Source: Microseira wollei NIES-4236
GTDB lineage: Bacteria; Cyanobacteriota; Cyanobacteriia; Cyanobacteriales; Aerosakkonemataceae
Assembly: GCF_020521235.1 (NCBI RefSeq)
Contig: NZ_BLAY01000022.1
Span: forward strand, 1-64,000
Length of the DNA stretch: 64,000 nt
Direction of reading: 5' to 3'
Made by a program: the position numbers and the translations under genes. Under the pieces are notes generated by a model. That model was given only the letters and a program-made list of their open reading frames with translations. It ran no database searches and had not been told where the DNA came from. This document shows, piece after piece, positions 1 through 7,840 of the stretch. Numbering within the stretch: the first letter of the stretch is position 1; the number at the start of each line of letters is the position of its first letter.

Positions 1-199
1 ACCGAGATATTTAGGTTGCCCTGCCCCTACAGATCCGATCCCCCCTAACCCCCCTTGCTAAGGGGGGAACCGGAGAAGTTAAAGTCCCCCGCTGTGTTGG
101 GGGATTTAGGGGTATCTGTGACAGATTGAAAGGAAAACCGTATAACTAGGAATCAGAAACAATTCTCAGACCCACAGTGCGATCGCCGATATCATCGAG
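1..199. repeat. Direct repeat, copy 1 (331-bp offset)
   Basis: Positions 1-199 match 332-530 base for base over most of their length. The block contains a C/G-run hairpin (CCCCCTAACCCCCC ... GGGGATTTAGGGG) and, on the minus strand at 146-199, a copy of the last 17 codons and the TAG stop of the neighbouring hypothetical gene (reads LDDIGDRTVGLRIVSDS-stop against LDDMGDRTIRLRILSDS-stop). The repeat may begin before the window. Confidence 0.9.
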
Positions 200-331
200 T
201 AGTAGCACAGCATGATTAACGTTATGAGAATAACCGAGATATCCCAGTTGCCGTGCCCCTACAGATCGCTGTGACATGCTCGAGGCGCTGACCAGTTGTA
301 GTAGCACAGCACGATTAACGTTATCAGAATA

Positions 332-530
332 ACCGAGATATTTAGGTTGCCCTGCCCCTACAGATCCGATCCCCCCTAACCCCCCTTGCTAAGGGGGGAA
401 CCGGAGAAGTTAAAGTCCCCCGCTGTGTTGGGGGATTTAGGGGTATCTGTGACAGATTCAAAGGAAAACGGTATAACTATGAATCAGAAAGAATTCGCAA
501 ACGAATCGTGCGATCGCCCATATCATCGAG
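332..530. repeat. Direct repeat, copy 2, overlapping the 3' end of a gene
   Basis: Partner of the block at 1-199. It spans the 3' flank and the terminal 54 bp of the hypothetical gene read on the minus strand, so the duplication included coding sequence. Between the two copies a shorter unit (GTAGCACAGC, then GATTAACGTTAT, then AACCGAGATAT) occurs twice, at about 201 and 300, and a relative of it lies at about 61430. Confidence 0.88.
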
Positions 531-1511
531 GGGTACTTCTATTACCTCACCAGAGAGGCGTTCGATGCAAGTAATCAGCGATCGCAAGCTAGGCGTACTC
601 GCCCCCGTATCCACGTATAACCGATCTGCCAAACTGCCCAAACGCTTCCAAGTTGTATAAAGTTTGGCGATACTTTGTTCCAACTGTGCGGCTTGTTTTA
701 CTAAGTCGGAAGCCGTATTTAAACAGCCCAAACGCATCGCTTCAGATAGCGCCATTTCCACATCGACGGAAGATTGATTAATCGCTTGCACTTGCGCCGC
801 AGCATCGAGATATTTAGCTAGATTGCGCGCATCTGTAGTTGCTTGTTTAAGAGTATCTACAGTGGGATTTGTTGCCACATCCACTTGCAAGGCGCTGACG
901 TGAGAGTCGGGTAATTTTTCTAACTCTTTTACCAGGGGGGCGAGGTAGCGAGAGGGAATAGAACGATCTGCGGCTTTTTCTTTAACTTCATCGGGGAGTA
1001 ACTCGGAAGACATCGCCGTCCATTCATCGGTCAATTGCTTTACTTCTCGCCTCGTAATGCGATCGCCTTTTTGCGCCGCATCCGCTACCAGTTGTTGAAT
1101 TTCCGGAGAAGATTTAGCCGTTTCGACAAATGCGCGCTTGCTGAAATTTTTGATTGCCGTCGGATCTAAATGTCCCTCTTTCAACAAAGTATCGGCACTA
1201 TTGGCGAGTTCGATTAAAGAATAAGCCTGACTTTTGCCAATTTCGCGGTTTTTCAGCCAATTAAGAAAGCCCGTGCCTCTACCGTCGCCGGTTTTTTTCT
1301 CGCGATCGCGCACCGCCCGTAATATTTTCCCGCGCCAGATATCCGTTTGCAAGTCGAAGCGATCGCACACCAGCCAAGCATTTTCCACCTGCTGCTGAAA
1401 CAGATCGTCCGAAATTTGATCGTCTTCCGGATCGGGTAGTTGAAACGTAATATCGCCTAGCCCTTCGAGGGCAGATGCAAAACCGTTGCCAGACTTGGGA
1501 GATTGAACCAT
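477..1511 (-). CDS. Conserved hypothetical protein, 344 aa
   Basis: I do not recognise a named family. The product is soluble, helix-rich and charged, without signal peptide or membrane segment. Residues about 40-110 hold a compact segment (WRGKILRAVRDREKK, then GFLNWLKNREIGKSQAYSLI, then LANSADTLL) that has the feel of the helix-turn-helix stretch in phage or plasmid DUF3102/ParB-like proteins, but this is only an impression. The rest is predicted coiled or helical. The gene stands alone: downstream lies the duplicated block, upstream a divergent hypothetical gene about 225 bp away. The last 54 bp are duplicated at 146-199. A DNA-binding role would be a guess. Confidence 0.75.
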   Translation of the reverse strand: MVQSPKSGNGFASALEGLGDITFQLPDPEDDQISDDLFQQQVENAWLVCDRFDLQTDIWRGKILRAVRDREKKTGDGRGTGFLNWLKNREIGKSQAYSLIELANSADTLLKEGHLDPTAIKNFSKRAFVETAKSSPEIQQLVADAAQKGDRITRREVKQLTDEWTAMSSELLPDEVKEKAADRSIPSRYLAPLVKELEKLPDSHVSALQVDVATNPTVDTLKQATTDARNLAKYLDAAAQVQAINQSSVDVEMALSEAMRLGCLNTASDLVKQAAQLEQSIAKLYTTWKRLGSLADRLYVDTGASTPSLRSLITCIERLSGEVIEVPLDDMGDRTIRLRILSDS

Positions 1512-1738
1512 AGCCGCAGGGGGAACAGTAACACGCTACCCGTAGTATAGGGTATGGGATGTCCGCCCTATTTATAGAGTTTGTTTAGATTGTGATTATC
1601 GCATGTTTTGGGAATGGGGGGAAGACTTCGCGAACTCTCTGGGAAGGCGAATCGTTGTCTCAAGCCTCGATCTTTAGGTAAATTAGGCAGGAAACGACAG
1701 TTTCTATGACTTCTGTGGTGAAAAAGAGAAGAGGAAAA

Positions 1739-2110
1739 ATGCTGCAATATAAACTCATACCCCCAGCAGGCAGATACGTACAAGTTTCTATTTGTTTGAA
1801 CCGCGTTCACCTAGATGGACTGACTCCCGATGCGGCGATCGCTAAACTAATTGAGATGGGATATACCCCGGAAATTCGCTACCAGTTAAATCCCCAGCGT
1901 CAGGAATTCGATTTGTATGCAGTTATCCACGAAAAACACATCACTGAGTCCGAAATGACTGTAGAAGCGTGCCAGCGTCTTTGGAGTGTTTTTAGCAATA
2001 ATTCATTGCTCTATGTGATCGGATGCGAAGCGGATCGCGATCGGGATTGGATTGCTTTGTGGGATTTGGAAAAAGAAATTTCTCCTCCAGTCAAACCCGT
2101 TGCAGTTTAA
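1739..2110 (+). CDS. Hypothetical protein, 123 aa
   Basis: A small soluble protein starting MLQYKLIPPAGRYVQ, with no motif I recognise. An in-frame ATG exists 33 bp upstream at 1706, but the ATG at 1739 follows an AGAAGAGG ribosome-binding site at normal spacing and gives a natural N-terminus, so I prefer it. The N-terminal half contains a short segment (LDGLTPDAAIAKLIEMGYTP) of helix-turn character and the C-terminal half alternating strands, fitting a small alpha/beta fold. Codon use (HIP1 sites within the frame) looks native. No operon partner: upstream and downstream genes run in the opposite direction. Confidence 0.7.
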   Translation: MLQYKLIPPAGRYVQVSICLNRVHLDGLTPDAAIAKLIEMGYTPEIRYQLNPQRQEFDLYAVIHEKHITESEMTVEACQRLWSVFSNNSLLYVIGCEADRDRDWIALWDLEKEISPPVKPVAV

Positions 2111-2239
2111 TACCAAGCGATCGCACTTGCCAAAAGCTGAGCGATCGCCAGCAAAGTTAAAATAAACAATCGATTAACAGGAGTTTCTGCGAACTTTAAT
2201 TAATTTTATTCATTTTTAGGCTCACGTCGCAGTTGTTCC

Positions 2240-3184
2240 TCAAGCTAATCCCAAAATACCCGTATCCCGCAGAAACTCAAGAATTTCTGCATTCACCGCC
2301 TCTGGACTCCCCGCCGCTGCATCGTGACCGCAATTTGAGATAATCTTTAATCTGGAACTGGGTAAGCAGGCGTGCAATTTCTCGCCATTTTTAACGGAAA
2401 ACCATTTATCTTGTTCTCCCCACAAAATCAGCGTTGGACAATTAATATTCGGTAAGTTAATTTGAATTCTACTAATCATATTTGGTTCATTTTTAAGCAA
2501 GCGCTCAATTTCCTTTGCTGATTGTTGTAACTCTTCAGCCAATTTAGTAACTCCATTGGGAAATTCAAGATACGGGTAAGTTATCCAGTAAACTTCTTCA
2601 AATGTCATTTCATCCGGATTGGCTAAAACTTCACGACGCTCGATTGCTACTGCTGTCCAAACTAAGGGAGTAAATAATTTTGCCAGTCGTAAGTTATCAA
2701 CAATCCGTACTAAATCTAGCGATAAATTAGACAACAAACGCATCCAGCGATTCGGTAATCGTTCTGGAAAAATCGGGACGTTGATGACAATTAATCGCTC
2801 AAATAATTCTGGATATTCTGCTGCAACTCCCAGGGATACCAATGCCCCCAGAGATTGGGAAACAACGATAGCAGGTTCGTTGCATAAAGATTCAATAATG
2901 CGCTTGGTTTCGATAATTTGATGACCAATCTCTTCTGAATATTCGGGTTTATCAGAAAAGCCGTGTCCTTTGGCATCAAAACAAATCACGCGGAAATGTT
3001 GCGATAGCGAGTCGATACTGTAACGCCAACCATAACTCCAACTACCGATGCCGTGCATTAAAATCAAGGGCTTTCCCGTTCCTTTTTCGCCGTAAGCAAT
3101 TTGAACGGGATAGCCGCTAGCGTCGGTAATGGTTAATGTTTGACGACCATTGGGGAATGTGCTTTGCCACCAATCTTTCATCAT
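2240..3184 (-). CDS. Alpha/beta hydrolase, 314 aa
   Basis: An alpha/beta-hydrolase-fold enzyme with all the landmarks visible: oxyanion-hole motif HGIGSW at about residue 44, the loop GHGFSDKP, the nucleophile elbow SQSLG (about residue 110), an acid in LWGEQDKW (about 255) and the catalytic histidine in NCGHDAAAGSPE near the C-terminus. The cap region between strands 6 and 7 (about 150-230) is the usual specificity lid. Substrate is not predictable; relatives act on esters, epoxides or lipid-derived substrates. It lies 20 bp downstream of the DUF4112 gene in the same direction, so the two are probably cotranscribed. Confidence 0.9.
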   Translation of the reverse strand: MMKDWWQSTFPNGRQTLTITDASGYPVQIAYGEKGTGKPLILMHGIGSWSYGWRYSIDSLSQHFRVICFDAKGHGFSDKPEYSEEIGHQIIETKRIIESLCNEPAIVVSQSLGALVSLGVAAEYPELFERLIVINVPIFPERLPNRWMRLLSNLSLDLVRIVDNLRLAKLFTPLVWTAVAIERREVLANPDEMTFEEVYWITYPYLEFPNGVTKLAEELQQSAKEIERLLKNEPNMISRIQINLPNINCPTLILWGEQDKWFSVKNGEKLHACLPSSRLKIISNCGHDAAAGSPEAVNAEILEFLRDTGILGLA

Positions 3185-3204
3185 TGGTAATAGGTAATTG
3201 GGTG

Positions 3205-3690
3205 TTAGGTGCCTGTGACAAGTTTGAACAATTGGGTGAGGATAAAGACGCCGGTAAAGGATATAGCGATCGCCACCAATACTACTCCACCTAAAAGCAG
3301 ATAGACAAGCCAGATGTCTGTCTTTTGACGATTGTAGGGAGAACGCATATGCGCTTCCAACAAAGCCATATTTTTGCTGTTAGCTTTCCAGGCGACATCG
3401 ACTAAATCTCCCAACAGGGGTATCGTTCCTACGAGGGAGTCTAACAGAATATTCCAGACCATTCGTACCAAAGTTGGTCGCGGTACGCCTAACTGCGCGG
3501 CTTGCAGTACGATGTAAGCTGAAAGAATCGCTCCCAGGGTATCTCCTCCGCCTGGAAGCAATCCCAAAAGCGGATCGATACCAACGCGATAGTTTGTACC
3601 CGGAATCGCAACGGCATTATCCAGTAAATCGCTAAACTGGCGCAGGCGTCTTAAAACAATGGCTTTGGATTGATCGCCGGGATTGGACAT
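3205..3690 (-). CDS. DUF4112 domain membrane protein, 161 aa
   Basis: Matches the DUF4112 family: the conserved core runs from RLRQFSDLLDNAVAIPG through the glycine-rich LLGLLPGGGDTLGA and the second half PLLGDLVDVAWKANSKNM. A hydrophobic C-terminal segment (about 130-157) and the central hydrophobic stretches suggest membrane association. The function of the family is unknown. It begins the two-gene unit with the alpha/beta hydrolase downstream. Confidence 0.88.
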   Translation of the reverse strand: MSNPGDQSKAIVLRRLRQFSDLLDNAVAIPGTNYRVGIDPLLGLLPGGGDTLGAILSAYIVLQAAQLGVPRPTLVRMVWNILLDSLVGTIPLLGDLVDVAWKANSKNMALLEAHMRSPYNRQKTDIWLVYLLLGGVVLVAIAISFTGVFILTQLFKLVTGT

Positions 3691-3935
3691 GTTTTGCTTG
3701 TTCTCTAATTTGCCATCAGAAACTCGGTTTCTAGATTAGTTTACCCGTTTGGGTTGGCGCTGTACATCTATCAACAGGCAAAGACTTATTCTATGCCTTT
3801 AGGATTGGTGTTGCGTTGACCTAGTCTAACCAACATACTGATATGGAATCCCTTTTTTTAACCGCCAAGACGCCAAGGACGCCAAGAAGAATTGTAGAGA
3901 GTGAAACCCACTATGTGAAGGATTACTACTTAGTT

Positions 3936-4844
3936 CTAACTTTTCTGCCGCATGGATTCGCCGACGGTAACGTTCAACTGACCGCCAAATAACATTACCA
4001 ACGAACTTAAATTTAGCCACAGCATTAAGACAATAAAGGTTCCTACAGCGCCGTAGGCGGCGTTGTAATTACCGAAATTTGTGACGTAAAGCCGAAACAA
4101 ACTCGATAAGATCGCCCAAGATATTGCTGCTAAAATCGCTCCTGGTAGAATCGGGGTTCCTTTCTGCCAGCGACTGGGGCCGTAGCGGTAAACAAAGGCG
4201 AAGGCAGAAGCGATGATAGCTAAACCCGCAGGCCAAGTCAAGAGTTGCCAAATTTTCAACAGTTGCGATTCTAGATTACCGCTTTGACTCGCTACCGCCT
4301 GCACGATTAGGTCGCTGATAAACATTAAAAAGGCAGCTACGATTAATAGTAAAATTGTGCCAATCGTCAGGCCAATCGAAACTAACTTGGCTTTCCAAAA
4401 AGGTCGCCGCTGTTGCAGGGGGATTTGATGAATTTCATCAAGGGCAGCCATTGCTGCACTCTGCGCCCCCGATGCCGTCCACAGGGCGACGATAAAGCTG
4501 AGAGAAAATAATCCTTGGTTTTGGCTTTTGCTGACGGTTTGGACAAAACCTTGAATTAAGAATAGCGCTTCGTGGGGAGCAACCTGACTGACTTGATAGG
4601 CGATGTCTCTTACAGTAAATCGTAACGAGGCAAACAATCCAATTGCGGTCAGGAGCGCCAAAATTGTCGGAAATAACGATAACATGGCGTTGTATGCCAT
4701 CTCAGCAGCCAGACCTGGTAACCGCTGTTCGCCCGCCCTTTGGAAGGCTAGCTTCAGCGTTGCCCAGTTTAGGTGGCGAAAAAAACGGATAAAACGGGGA
4801 AATCCCATAGTTTTGATATAGCGAGTCAACTTAACCACTAACAA
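3936..4844 (-). CDS. YihY/virulence factor BrkB family membrane protein
   Basis: A 302-aa polytopic inner-membrane protein of the YihY/BrkB family. The family signature region is present: LPGLAAEMAYNAMLSLFPTILAL near the N-terminus, then several further hydrophobic segments, with YNAAYGAVGTFIVLMLWLNLSSLVMLFGGQLN as the last conserved block. Members are often annotated as ribonuclease BN, which is an error carried over from E. coli; the real role is unknown. The ATG lies only 8 bp from the ATG of the divergent coiled-coil gene, so the two share a very small promoter space or one promoter lies inside the other's gene. Confidence 0.9.
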   Translation of the reverse strand: MLVVKLTRYIKTMGFPRFIRFFRHLNWATLKLAFQRAGEQRLPGLAAEMAYNAMLSLFPTILALLTAIGLFASLRFTVRDIAYQVSQVAPHEALFLIQGFVQTVSKSQNQGLFSLSFIVALWTASGAQSAAMAALDEIHQIPLQQRRPFWKAKLVSIGLTIGTILLLIVAAFLMFISDLIVQAVASQSGNLESQLLKIWQLLTWPAGLAIIASAFAFVYRYGPSRWQKGTPILPGAILAAISWAILSSLFRLYVTNFGNYNAAYGAVGTFIVLMLWLNLSSLVMLFGGQLNVTVGESMRQKS

Positions 4845-4852
4845 CTAGAGAG

Positions 4853-5476
4853 ATGAGTTACGACATCCAGCAGTGGATACTTGAAATTAAGTCGCTGCAA
4901 CAGCAATTGGCAGATATGCAGCGCGATCGCGACGCCGCGCTTGACAGTGCAGCCAACTGGCGTCAACTCTACAATACCGAAGCGCAGCAGCGTCGCGATG
5001 AAGCTGTGCGAAGTCAGCAAACTATAGAAGCGCTAAAAGCCGAAATCCAGCAACTGCAAGCGGAAGTCAAAGGAGTCGAGAGGTTATCCGATCCAGGTGC
5101 GATTTCCGCCTCTGTGGAACAGATAGAGAATGTTCAAGAATTACAAGCTAAATTAATAGAAGTTTTAATAGAACGCGATCGCACAGCCCAAGCTTTAAAA
5201 GACGAACGTCTCGCCCACGATCAAACGCGGGAAAAATTAACCACCGCCTTGGGGGATGCGGTGGATGTCCTCACCAGCGTTCAGCGGCGCGGTCATACCC
5301 ATACTGAGGAGGAGTCCATCGAGCAGAATCCTCCTGCCTCTACGGCGCTTCCAGGTGCCAGTCAACCCGTTCCTGGGTTAGCCAACACCCCCAAACCCGT
5401 TGCCGATTTACCCGCCTTCGTTAAAACCCCATCGCTGAAGCTACCGCCGACAAGACCGGCTCCACCCCGGTTTTAA
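4853..5476 (+). CDS. Coiled-coil protein, conserved in cyanobacteria, 207 aa
   Basis: Residues 1-150 are a long heptad-rich helix ([17 protein letters not shown], then [18 protein letters not shown], then [19 protein letters not shown]), followed by a proline-rich, probably disordered tail ending [11 protein letters not shown]. There is no signal peptide or enzyme motif. The start is divergent from and 8 bp away from the BrkB-family gene. The last 56 bp overlap the 3' end of thrC on the other strand, so the tails of both proteins share DNA. Role unknown; a scaffold or structural role would be inference from the coiled coil alone. Confidence 0.8.
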   Translation: MSYDIQQWILEIKSLQQQLADMQRDRDAALDSAANWRQLYNTEAQQRRDEAVRSQQTIEALKAEIQQLQAEVKGVERLSDPGAISASVEQIENVQELQAKLIEVLIERDRTAQALKDERLAHDQTREKLTTALGDAVDVLTSVQRRGHTHTEEESIEQNPPASTALPGASQPVPGLANTPKPVADLPAFVKTPSLKLPPTRPAPPRF

Positions 5477-6512
5477 ACTGATTTTGGCAGTGTTTAATCG
5501 CCGTATCTGGGTCTTTCAGTCCATTTCCGGTGAGGACGCAAACGACTGTCGCCCCCGTGGGAACTTGGTCTTTGACTTTTAACAACCCCGCGACGGAAGC
5601 AGCAGAAGCAGGTTCGCAGAAAATGCCTTCCTGAGATGCTAGCAGGCGATAAGCGTCTAAAATTTCTTCATCGGTAACGGCATTAAACGCGCCCTGACTC
5701 GCTTGTTGGGCGGCTACTGCTTTTTCCCAACTCGCCGGGTTACCGATGCGAATTGCCGTTGCCAGGGTTTCCGGGTGCGCGACGGGGGTTCCGGTGACCA
5801 AGGGAGACGCCCCCGCTGCTTGAAATCCCATCATTCGGGGCAAGCGATCGCATTTTCCCGCTTGATGGTATTGACAAAACCCCATCCAATATGCTGTGAT
5901 ATTTCCGGCATTACCTACGGGGATGCACAGCCAGTCCGGGGCGTTGCCTAAAGCATCTACCACTTCAAATGCCCCGGTTTTTTGGCCTTCGAGTCGATAG
6001 GGATTGACTGAATTGACCAGGGTGATGGGATAACTTTCTGCCATTTCCCGGACGATTTCCAGCGCTTGGTCGAAATTTCCCTTAATTGCCAGGACTTCTG
6101 CCCCGTAAAGTAAAGCTTGGGCTAACTTACCCAGCGCTACGTAGCCATCGGGAATTAAGACAAACACCCGCATTCCACCGCGTCGCGCATAGGCAGCTGC
6201 GGACGCCGAAGTGTTGCCAGTACTGGCGCAGATGACTGCTTTTGCCCCTGCTTCCTTGGCTTTGGAAATTGCCATCGTCATCCCCCGGTCTTTGAAGCTG
6301 CCGGTGGGGTTAAGACCGTCGAATTTGACGAAAACGCGCACGGATCTGCCGATAATAGATGCGATCGCTTCAACCGGAATCAGGGGAGTATTGCCTTCCA
6401 GGAGCGTTACAACGGGCGTATTGGGCGTCACCGGCAGATAAGGCCGATACGCCTCAATCAGTCCAGGCCAAGCTTGTAGATTTGAGTCAGCAGGGGACAA
6501 ACTAACAGTCAC
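5421..6512 (-). CDS. thrC: Threonine synthase
   Basis: Pyridoxal-phosphate enzyme that converts O-phosphohomoserine to threonine, the last step of threonine synthesis. The 363-aa product has the PLP-lysine motif in [15 protein letters not shown] (lysine in SFKDRG, about residue 75), the substrate or cofactor loop [14 protein letters not shown], the glycine-rich [12 protein letters not shown], and the C-terminal LTGNGLKDP characteristic of this synthase. Length fits the short bacterial/cyanobacterial form. It is monocistronic as seen here, and its 3' end overlaps the convergent coiled-coil gene by 56 bp. Confidence 0.95.
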   Translation of the reverse strand: MTVSLSPADSNLQAWPGLIEAYRPYLPVTPNTPVVTLLEGNTPLIPVEAIASIIGRSVRVFVKFDGLNPTGSFKDRGMTMAISKAKEAGAKAVICASTGNTSASAAAYARRGGMRVFVLIPDGYVALGKLAQALLYGAEVLAIKGNFDQALEIVREMAESYPITLVNSVNPYRLEGQKTGAFEVVDALGNAPDWLCIPVGNAGNITAYWMGFCQYHQAGKCDRLPRMMGFQAAGASPLVTGTPVAHPETLATAIRIGNPASWEKAVAAQQASQGAFNAVTDEEILDAYRLLASQEGIFCEPASAASVAGLLKVKDQVPTGATVVCVLTGNGLKDPDTAIKHCQNQFKTGVEPVLSAVASAMGF

Positions 6513-6948
6513 AGATAAATCGCTGGGTTAAAAAAATACGTGGGAATACCTTAGATTATCGTCTATACCCAAGTCAAATGGAGCAGGTGGGCTGCTTGTG
6601 CGGGTGAGCGGGTGTGCTTCAGGGGCAATTACCAATTAGCAATTAGCATAGGACTTACGCACGACGATCCTAGAAACCGGGTTTATTCGTCGATCTCTGG
6701 TTCCCAAACCAGGTGTGCTTCAGGGGCAATTACCAATTAGCAATTAGCAATGAGCCATTAGCAATGAGCCTATATAGCCCCTGGGAAAATTGAGCGAAAT
6801 AACTTAATCGAGCTTTACATTCAGGGTACAATTACCAGGTGGTGTAACTAGAAAGTAATGACCAGACGAAGATTGCCCTGCAATCGTTGCTCTAAGTCTC
6901 TCTAGTGTCTTTGTGTCCAGTTATTGTCCTCCAAAGGAGTGAAACTCT
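6513..6948. other. Intergenic region with short repeats
   Basis: No gene seen. A segment GGTGTGCTTCAGGGG followed by CAATTACCAATTAGCAATT occurs twice (about 6609 and 6708), separated by a fragment of the AGGACTTACGCA-type element with CCTAGAAACCGGGTTT. The last 150 bp probably carry the promoter of the 58-aa gene. Confidence 0.6.
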
Positions 6949-7125
6949 ATGTCAGTGGCATCAACTAATCAAACACGCCTAACGGAGTCGATGAAAAACC
7001 TTTACCAGGCAGATCAGCAAGTCAAATTCTTACACCTGCAAGCCGAAGTTGAAACCCTCCTAGTCCAGCTACAAGCGCTGAAACAGCAGCGTTTGACCGC
7101 CGCTGGAGTGCGAGAAGATAACTAA
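6949..7125 (+). CDS. Small conserved cyanobacterial protein, 58 aa
   Basis: A short gene that stands out by its ribosome-binding site (AAAGGAG, 9 bp before the ATG) and by its product: MSVASTNQTRLTESMKNLY, then QADQQVKFLHLQAEVETLL, then VQLQALKQQRLTAAGVREDN. It is a helical, heptad-patterned peptide that I recall as a recurrent small hypothetical protein in cyanobacteria; that memory was not checked. Monocistronic, with more than 400 bp of non-coding sequence on both sides. Function unknown; a coiled-coil partner or regulator is possible. Confidence 0.8.
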   Translation: MSVASTNQTRLTESMKNLYQADQQVKFLHLQAEVETLLVQLQALKQQRLTAAGVREDN

Positions 7126-7840
7126 AACCAAGTTAACTAAAAACGCTTTGAAGTCCCCTACCATGCCTGTACCCATACCCGAAGCCAACCCGAAGGGTAG
7201 GGTCAGTGCAGGGTACGGCACCCCCCAAAGAGCTTGACTAAATAGCCAAATACTTTACTCTAGTTACTCATAGTTATTTATGGCGATAGTCTTGACTAGG
7301 GTGGAATTTTCTGCTATGTTTCTCAAAATGCCGAAAACCAAGGCTTAAAATTCTTTGGTTTGTAAACCACAGCCGCTGCAAAACTAACCAGCCTGTAAAA
7401 AAATCGAACGTTTGACTACGATTCGCTATTTTTTATTGGCAAAAAAAAGGTTGGACAATGGCTCCGGGGCAGGTTTTACCGACAGAAACCGGGTTTGTGT
7501 GCAAAATTGTGCAGCCAGGAAAGAGATCGTGGTCGAAACCCGGTTGCTGAAGCAACCGGGTTTCTGTGCAAAAAAATGGTCGAAACCCGGTTTCTGGTAT
7601 CGTAAAACCCGCCCCTACCGATCTTAAAATAGGGTGTTGCTCACCCGAATCTACGCCTCTTGACTGTTGTCGCCGACTCCCTTGGTGGAAGCTCTAAGCA
7701 GACCCAAGAGAAATTACTTCTAATTGAATGGTGAAGCACAAGATAAGTTTAGCCAAGTTTTGTATAGCACATCGTAACAAAAGTTAGCGCGCTTTGGCGG
7801 GCGCGACCATTGGGGGTATGCCTACAATCGATAGGTAGAT
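7126..7840. other. Intergenic region with GAAACCCGG hairpins
   Basis: No convincing gene. It holds several copies of a CGAAACCCGGTTTCTG-type motif, one of which forms a near-perfect hairpin at 7535-7564 (GAAACCCGGTTGCT, 2-base loop, AGCAACCGGGTTTC). The group II intron begins at its right edge. Confidence 0.6.
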
